A DNA stretch of 64,000 nucleotides, taken from contig CANTUZ010000026.1 in NCBI GenBank assembly GCA_947846985.1, positions 51,318,730 to 51,382,729 of the forward strand. Direction: 5' to 3'. Of the stretch, positions 41,629 through 50,600 are shown piece by piece. The notes below the pieces were generated by a model, which did no database searches, was not told the DNA's origin, and saw only the letters and a program-made list of their open reading frames with translations. The position numbers and the translations under genes are program-made. How positions within the stretch are numbered: the first letter of the stretch is position 1; the number at the start of each line of letters is the position of its first letter. This DNA is from Fratercula arctica (lineage: Eukaryota; Chordata; Aves; Charadriiformes; Alcidae).

Positions 41629-44600
41629 TTAAGGACTGGAACAAAAAGCAAAAAACTATCAACCAACTAAGTAACACCAACGAGATTGCCTGACGGTTGG
41701 GGTCTCCATGCCCAAGAACAACCAACCAGGATGCACTTGTGATGGGGCCACTGGTCCAGAAAGGAGCAGCAACGCATGACTAAATGGAATAAGTGCTAGA
41801 ACAAACAATATAAATCAGTCACTTCTGACTGAGATGGCATGCAGACACTGATGGCCCCAACAGGGCAGTGCAATCCAGCCAAAGGACCAAGTGGCAGCCA
41901 AGGCTCAGTGGTGCATCCTCTGCAACAGAACTGTCCCACTGCTTCCCTCATGCCCACACAGAAGCAGTGCTAGCAGAGGGTTCCCCGTAACAGCTCCTGA
42001 GACAGCACCTCAGACGCTTTAATCTTTCTCCAGATCTGGAGACCACAAAGCCACCCATAACGAAGCTCCTGCATCCTTCCGAAAGCAGTTCTCTTCTCCT
42101 CACTACGAAACTATGCAAAAAATTCCCACCAGCCGCCTTCCCATTTCCCTAACACAAACAAAACCTGTAACTAGCCAGTATTATTCAGTGCTTACCCCTT
42201 ATTCTTATTACTCTTTCAACAGGTCCTCTTAGTGTTTTCAGCAAGAAGTGAAAACAGTTGTAACCCTGCAGTAGGGCATAAACATGTTGATTTAAAGTGA
42301 CTGTCCTGTTAGCTGGTGGAAAGCATAACATAGTAATTCAAGTTTACACCAGAATACTTTGTTAAGGCAGAAAAACATAAAAACAACTACTACCACAGAA
42401 GATCACTTTCCACTGTTTGTAACTTTGCCGAGCTTTATCCTATTCAGTTAAAAGCCTCTACTGTGTGTGTGTTTAGCCCAGAATTTAATATCACTTTTAA
42501 CAACTTAACCAGAAAACAGGGAAACAATTCTCTTCCCAAACTAGAGAATCTCTTGTACCTCTTTCACTAGCAGCTCTCTCACTAGAAGATGGCTTTGCTA
42601 TTCCAAAACAAAACAAAAGTCACTAAATTTCAAAATCACTACACTTGCAAAACAGAGAAATTTCTAAGTCATTCCTTTCTGTGACTTGCGTTCTTTCCAC
42701 ATCAACCAGCTTGTACAGGTAATGCACAAATTCACAAGTAATTGCAGAAGCAAAGACAAAGTAGTAGCCTAAGGAGTAGTTGTCCCCTTCAGCTCCAGAA
42801 AGGTGGGGCCAGGCACTGTCATGGAGAGTTGGTTTGACAGAGGAACAGTCTGTTGAGATCATCATTTTACAGAGGTGGACCTGGACTGGCTCTTTCAACA
42901 GATCTCTTGCAAGAGCTGGTCTACAAAGATTTTCATTATTTTGTTTAACAAAACGTTTTTCAGCTTATTTTCAATACTTGGTTATGCCCTCCCACTGTTC
43001 TGGTAGGCACTGTTCCTTCCCGTGTTTGCAGTAAGTCTTGAAAGCCTGAAAAACTGAACCAGTTTGTATATTAACAAAAGTCGTATTTCCTAATAGCACA
43101 TAATTTTAATAAGTACAAGTTACTGAACCAAGTCTACAATTTTAAGACTTCCCTAACTTGTTCTCCTCACAAACCAGTTTGACAACTCAAGGGCTCATAA
43201 ACCCTATGAAAATACCATGGCTTAAAAACATTCAAACAGCTCAGCTGACCTGCAGTCGACACACAACTGTAGTAGTTCACCAACTGTGTAAGTATTTGTA
43301 AACAAGAACACAGCCTGGGGTGCAACAGGGGAGAAGTAATTCCGCCATTTTGAGGAGAAAAACCTGCAACATTTTTCTGGAGGTCAGTTAAGATGTTAGG
43401 GAAAGTGAAATTAAGTACAAATTGCAATAAGAAAAATACTAAATGGAAGCCTGAAAGAGAAGGCCAAGGAAACCCACAGGAGAAATAAGTGTCTTAAAAC
43501 CATCTTGTGTTTGCTGTTTATCTAAAGAAATATTAATTCAGTTAATCAGAACCACATCAAAACATCACAGCTGCTGACAAAAAAAAAACACTCTTTGATT
43601 TCAATGGGAAAGTTTGGTGCTTCACGAAAGGAGAATGATCAGAGCCATAACAGGAAGACAGGATAAAAAGAACCTACTACATGCTGTATGTTCCCATGTT
43701 AAGTAGTTACTTGGGGATAAACCAAGTAACCAAATCAAAGTTGTAGATAGAAAACAGCTAGGGAACTTGACAAAATTAAACAACTGAGTATGTATTTACA
43801 TTTGTAAGTGAATATGAACAGCAGTAAAAGAAAAAAAAGAAAGCTGAAGCGAAACAGTGCTAAGCACTCTCTTATCCCTTGATGTTTTGGTGTTATATTT
43901 ACCTATCAGCTACTACTCCAAGTTTTAGAAAAATCTGGTAAGAGATAGCTACTATATTGCACTGTGAATTATAGTACAAGTGAACAAAGCACAGTAATTG
44001 TCATTTTAGGCAGTCATACAAAAATTTAAATATGGATCTTGGCATTATATTTATATACTGCCATCCAATTAATTTTCTCTAAAGAAACAAAAGAATCTCA
44101 GAAAGACACATAAGAACAATTATTAACAAGATACTTCAATACATCACAGAACAAAGTCTCTCCTTTACCTAATCATTAGGTATTCAACAGGATTCAAAAT
44201 TCAACAGGAATCAAAATCCATGCAGTATGGACACATCGTTCCTCAAAAAAATCTTTAAAATATCTCAGCATGCAAATGAGTTCTTTTTCTCTTTTGCTTA
44301 AGGTTGACAACAGTCAGATCCGTTACACCAGCTGTCAAGAGCTGATGCTGAGGCCACTGCAGCAACCATAATAGGTCACAGGATACCAGGGGGCTGCAGC
44401 CACAATGTACATGAGACAGAATTGCAACCCACTTATCACTATTAACAGTTCATTTGAGCAATTTTACATTTCAAATACATCCATTGAATAAATGATAGAA
44501 GAACTTAAAAGGATTACCATTTATATTAAAAGTGCTATCCTTTATTTTATGATTTTTAACAAGAGTACCATCAAGTAGACCTGATGACAATTAGCGTGTC

Positions 44601-47600
44601 TTACTTAAGATACCATATGAGCTTTTATATTGTAATCGAGTTGCTCAAAATAAAAACATTACCCTGTTCCAATGTAAGAGTGTTAGCAGGTTTGAAAAAG
44701 GCATTAATAGATAGATGAAACTAACACAAGTCAGTCATACCTTTAGCCACAGCTTCTTTATACTTTTCTTTGGCAGAATTTACTTCTTTTATTAGTTGTC
44801 TATAGCTAGATTTTAGTTTCTCTAGTTCTGTCTTTGTGACCTTTAAGAAAACAGAAATATAAAAGTATTAAAAAAAACTTATTCTCAACATATAAAAAAT
44901 TTCATAGCATTAGTGAAACAGAATTAACAGGATTTATTTAAGGATGTTGCCACTTTCCATTGACTTGAGGTAATCTTAATAGGATATTACATAGTGTAAC
45001 AAAATGAAAATCAATAAATGCATGGAATAAAATAAGAAGCCCGAAACAGAGATCACCATCCACATCAGTGTAATGAAAAATATGTTTAGGAAATCCAGCT
45101 AATCACAAACACTATTCCATTTCAACGACAAGGGCAAAAAAGCGCTAAAAAGATGCTTAATAAAGCATACTATGTGAAAAAGTTCTACACATAGGAAGGA
45201 AATCCTTCAGCATCTAAAAAAAAAAAAAAGCAAGACAGAAGAATTTCTAAATATTACAGTTCATACAAACAGCTTAGAAACAGCAACTGTGTAAGAATCA
45301 ATCTATCTGTTGTAAGACTTAAATCCCTAAAAAGGAAAAGAAACCAAACAAAAAAAAAAGCAATGAAAAAAACCAAACTATAGTGGAACACAGCACTGAA
45401 GAATCTTTTTGCAGTGGAAGGAGCTCCACTGAACATGAAATTTTTGGTCAAAAAATTAAAATAAAATTGTCTCTTCTAACCCTGCCTTTCATTCACTGTG
45501 TGACAAAATTAGTGCACTGTTCAGAGATAATCACAAATCATGAACTTGCAAACCAAAGCTAGTAACAAACTAGCCACTACAATACCAAAAAGGTGGCATA
45601 TATAGAAAAGTAAAAACTCCAACAAAAAGAAAAATACACTCAAAATGGGAAATTGTGGAAGAGGAACTTAATTTAATGGAAGTGCTCTCCTCACTGAACG
45701 TGCAGAAGAAGTCCGTTCTACAGAAAAACTGTTCCTCTTGCAGCTGGCAAGAAGGCGGCTGGAGTTAACAATTCTCCCTTTTTTCATGATGCAAGGCCCA
45801 GATACCACTACTTTCATCTTCAAGAACAACATCTGGAAACTTAATGGAATTCCTTAAAGAGCTAACAAGGTGTTATCTGTAAGTTCTATTTCTGGGGCAA
45901 CTGCAAAGATTTAATTCAAAGGCTGGAACTTTTCTCCACATCAGTCCCATATTCTCATCTCGTATTGCTGTACACTGTAAATTATATTCACAACTGTTGC
46001 TTATTATAGACTAATAGAGGTGATACGGGAAAAAATAACTTTATGACAAACTTGTATTATAAAGACACCCCGAGAAATGGACAAAAAGATGAAATTAGGA
46101 AGTAGTGAACACAATTAAGACATAAATAACAAGGAACTGCTTCTCGTACAGAAAAATGGAAAATAAAAGGTAGGGCACAAGTATCAAGAAACTTTTTTAA
46201 TAATTGCAAAATATATCTTACTGATTCTTAGACTGTGTTCTTCCAACAGAAGAAAAAAAAAAAAAAAAAACACCAAAACAAAACCAAGAGCATCTTTGTC
46301 CCCAGGTAACACTTAAGGAACTAAGATGGTCAAGGATTATCTCAAATCCAGTTTTTACATCAAAAAGACTTGTCCACCTAACTAGCATAGTACCCTACTT
46401 TTTTTCCTCAAATTTCATGAAGAAAGAAAAAATATACAATATCTTAATGGGAACTAGAATAAATCTACACGATACAAATTTTACTACATTTGTGGAAAAG
46501 ACATGATACTTCACTGTCCTTAAGAATTTTACCAAAAAGGTTACACATCATAGAGGTGTCTAGAATAAGAAGGGATGATAAATACGTATTTCATGTAAAG
46601 GAAAACACATTTTTTTGCCAGCATATCCTAAAGATATGAACTGTACAGACACCGATCTTCACAAGATTTGGATAATGTCCTGGGAAACAATAAGTATTTT
46701 GCTTCTGCTTGTAACAAAAGCAGAAATAATACCACCAAACATGAGAAGTATTTTGAATTTCTGGGAACCATTCTGTAAGTGCTCCAGTGACACAAAACCT
46801 TTGAACAAACAATGTCAGCTAACAATGAAAGAACATATGATATGTAGCCAGAATACTATTCAAATGTTTCTTAGGAAAACCAGGAAGGGGGAAAAAAAAA
46901 AACCAAACAACAATGCAAGCTTATTCATCAGGATACAAAATATTTTCATGGCCATGCAGCCCATAATTAATTAAAATGAATACATTTTGTAATTAATCAT
47001 TTGGGCAGTACTCAATATGCAGTGTATTTCTTTTAAAAAAACTTATTTAAAAAGACAGTTTTATTAGAGATTTTATTGGAATTAACTTATTAACAGAAAA
47101 AACGTATTTTGCACAGTCTCTTTTAAAAATATACCTGAACCTCCATCTGTCTTTTTTTCATCTAACCTCTCTTTCTTACATTTCTTTCTTTCTTTATGCA
47201 GTTCTCCAATTCTTTATACATTTAACCTCTATTATTTCTAACATATACTACCAGTTTTTCCTCTCCTTCCATCCTGACTGTTTTCAGATGCAGCAATCCA
47301 TAAGTGGCATGAGTGATTATTCGGCTTAGCAATTTTATCAGATAAAACACCCTACTGACCATGCATCAAAAAGGATATACTCCCCATAGTCAACAGCTGG
47401 GGAAGATGCCAAGATCCTAACATCTTATGGACGGAGTCCTATTAGAGCCAACATATTTAACAATATATGTTTAGTAGTAGTTTGATGTTCTTATAATCAG
47501 CCCAAGAATCTTTTACTTATCAGGCCATGACATTTGTATTGTACTACTCAGATGTTACATTTTAATTACACTACTCCGAATCTCAAATTCTCTGCTGGAA

Positions 47601-50600
47601 GAAAGAAGAAACAACTCTTTTCCTTCTCCTTTCAGACTGTCGATCTGGTTTTTGACATTTGCAGTTAAACTTCCCCCAGAGCACCTGAATGAAACTGTGA
47701 TTTCTGTCAGCTTTACTGACTAGATACAGTGCTTTCAGCATAAGCAGGACAACTGACATGTTGAGCTCCATCTGCAGCCTTAATGTTTGGTTTACGCTTG
47801 ATTCATATTTTAGAATAGGGACTACAATCTCGTCCCCACTCAAAGCAGTTTGGACTGTCAAGAGCATTTATTAACAAAGTTTTCAGTGCCCTAGTCCCAG
47901 GGATGTCTAGAGTGGAATAAGAACAGGAAGAGAGATGCAATACAGAAGTGTCACAGAGAATCATCTACTAAGCGTTTTCAGTGCTATCTGCTCATAGAAA
48001 TCCGTATAGAAGAAAGTTTTCTATCTCTGCTCTGTCAGCTAGCAGGGGAAATAAAATATGGAGGAAATAACTAAAATTTAAACTATATACTCTATGTATC
48101 ACAAATCACTACTTTTACCATAGCACAAACAAAAACAGGGGAACTAAAAAAATCCATTCCCAATATATTGCTTTTTAAGCATGCAAAACTACAGTAAATT
48201 TATAAAGAACAATTGAATAAAATACCTTGTACATCTCTGCTTCAATTTGCTGATGAACACCTACGTAACTCTTCTTAACTTGCTGCTTATCTTTGATCAT
48301 CATCGTAAGCCTATGCAAAGGCCCAGAATTAAGATCCTCTGCGTGTGTCTTCATTATTTTGCTCAGCTGTTCTGTTTGCTGTACCACAAGCAACCAAGAC
48401 TGTAAAAAAAAAGTGAGAACAGAAAAGCACTTACTTATTCTGCCTTACAAATAACCAGACAATGAACATGAATGGTGCGAAAAGATGCACCACTGTTGAA
48501 AACAATTCAGTAAAAAAAGAATTCTAAACTTACCCAAATGCAGTTGCGATCTTCTAAAATAAAGTTCTTCCTGCTACAGCAAAATCATGCCTTGAACTTA
48601 CTGATAAAATCATAAAAAAAGCACCAGAGACAAAACGTACAAAATTCTATGTTCACCCTTCAGCACTGTCCTACCACTTCTGAACACCAATGAAAGTTTT
48701 ACAGCCTTTTTTGGAATACACCCCTGACACCCCTGACAAGCACGTTCCCGTGTCTTTTGTTCTGCTGTTTCCCAGTCACAATTATTCTGTTCAAGCTGAC
48801 TTCTCTGCCCTCGTCTAAATACCTCACAGTAATACTCATTTGAGTGGTTACTGTTAAAGAGCATACCACTCATCAGCTACTTCACGTAACTGAGAGCATC
48901 AGAGTCAGGCCACCAGTATTAAAGCATAAGCTGCTAACAGGTTAAAAGGCACAAGCAGTTGTGTTACTATGTCTGTCATAGTAACAAACGTCTTTCTGTA
49001 CCCTTACTTTAATAACTTCCTTGGCCATGCTGTCAGTCTGTTTTCAGGACAGCTCAATGTCTGCATGTGGCTTTGAGTTTCGATTAAGAAGTGTAACGTG
49101 AACAGAGAGACTTCCAACGCACCACAGATACAAACACAAAAAAGTTCAGTTCAAATAAAAGCATTTGTTACCCTAAAGATCCCTCTCACGCTTTGTCGAT
49201 GGGGAACAGTATTGGATTCCTTTGAGATAACTCCCTGACATTGAATGCTATGCTATATCTAAAAATTCAAAATGGCTACAACGCCATACAATTATCAGGT
49301 TTTGAAGGTAGCTAGCGTGTTGGTTTTACTAGCATTCATCTTACTCTTCCTGAAGACAGAAATCCACCTTAGGTCATCAAAACTTAGAAAATTAATTTGT
49401 TTGGTAGCTTTGGATTTTCCTTACATCTCATATATAAACATATATACATAATATTTCCATCTCTACATGACAATGCTGCAATGCAAACTGGATTCCAGAG
49501 GAGAAAACAAAAGACAGTTAACTCCTGTATATATTAAACGAACTTTAACATTTCCTTTAGCTTGTAAACGTTGCACAAACTGGGACAGAGCTATCTCAGA
49601 CTGCTTGGTGTGGTGTTGTAAAAGGTCAAGGCCTAAAGCTTCTTGGCCATGGCTAAAAACTGTTTCACCTCTTCATTACAGAACACTTTCCGAATTACAT
49701 CAGAAGCCATATTGTAAAGCTGCATAGGATAAAAACATCATTAAATATCTGCCTGAGAGAAGCGGGTCTCGCAGTTATAGAAGAGTTCATAAGAGTGCTC
49801 TCAGAGGTGAAAATGTAGTCAGAGTTCTCCATTTTCTTTAAGGCTGATTTATTACTGATGAGACAAGTACTGTTTCAATCAACCCTGAAAATCACAGCAA
49901 AAGCATTTTTCAACAGGACAAGTAGTCTAAAGAAATACTTAGTTTACAGTTCGCCAAATGAACCTGAATAAGCCAGGAAGATACCAAAAACTTCCCTTTC
50001 CATTTAAAAAAAAAAATAATTTGCACATTTTCGTAATCTTTACATCCCTCTTTCCACACTGAGAAAGTACTGGTTAAACAGGATTTCTGTGTTTCGTACG
50101 ATTATATTTTATTATTTTAAAGCAGGAAAAGCTAAAGTGAAAAGCTATAATTAACAAAAGGTTTCAAAAATTGAGATTTATATGGGACAGAAAAGCAGCT
50201 GGGTGGGGACAGCAGAAAAGGCAAAGTATTTCCTTTCACAGAAGATAACCACAATCCATCAAAAGCAATAAAAAATAATATTGTTTGGTTTCACAGTATT
50301 TTTTAGACATCTACACAGACAAAAGAGCTGTTGGGAAGCACTTAAAAATAGTGCTTTTCTAACATTAGCAATTGCTGCCACTATGCCTTCCAGCAAGTTT
50401 GCTGCCTCTGCATGAAAAGAACATAGGACAGATTTTCCCAAACACCATTTCTCTCAAAGTGCTCACTCTTGCTGTACGCTTTAAAAAAAAAAAAAGTCCA
50501 AACAAAAAAAAAGTCACCATAAAAGATCAGACAGTTTGGTATTTGGTTTTGATGCTACATAATACCAAAAATTTAATATACAAGTATTTTAAATCTTAGG

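Larger units (their letters stand above)
27267..44740 (-). other. FER intron between coding exons 3 and 4 (17.5 kb, repeat-rich)
   Basis: 17,474 bp, several times longer than the other complete introns here, and the place where most mobile DNA has accumulated: ancient CR1 at 27.67-28.36 and 29.2-30.3 kb, a guanine tract at 30.69 kb, a direct repeat at 30.84/31.61 kb, a CR1 5' fragment at 34.24-35.26 kb, CR1 RT at 36.14-37.76 kb, an opposing CR1 at 38.19-38.93 kb, a 27-A tract at 41.6 kb and a GC-richer stretch at 41.63-42.11 kb. A GC-richer patch at 39.53-39.74 kb carries overlapping short frames without recognisable products. No FER exon is missing here: exons 3 and 4 join directly in phase. 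Confidence 0.9.

Noticed and set aside
46615..46974. 119-codon plus-strand open frame, the longest not explained by FER or CR1
   Set aside because: No domain, no signal sequence, overlapped by antisense frames of similar size, and it contains an A-tract-derived KKK stretch in AT-rich intron. Most likely chance.
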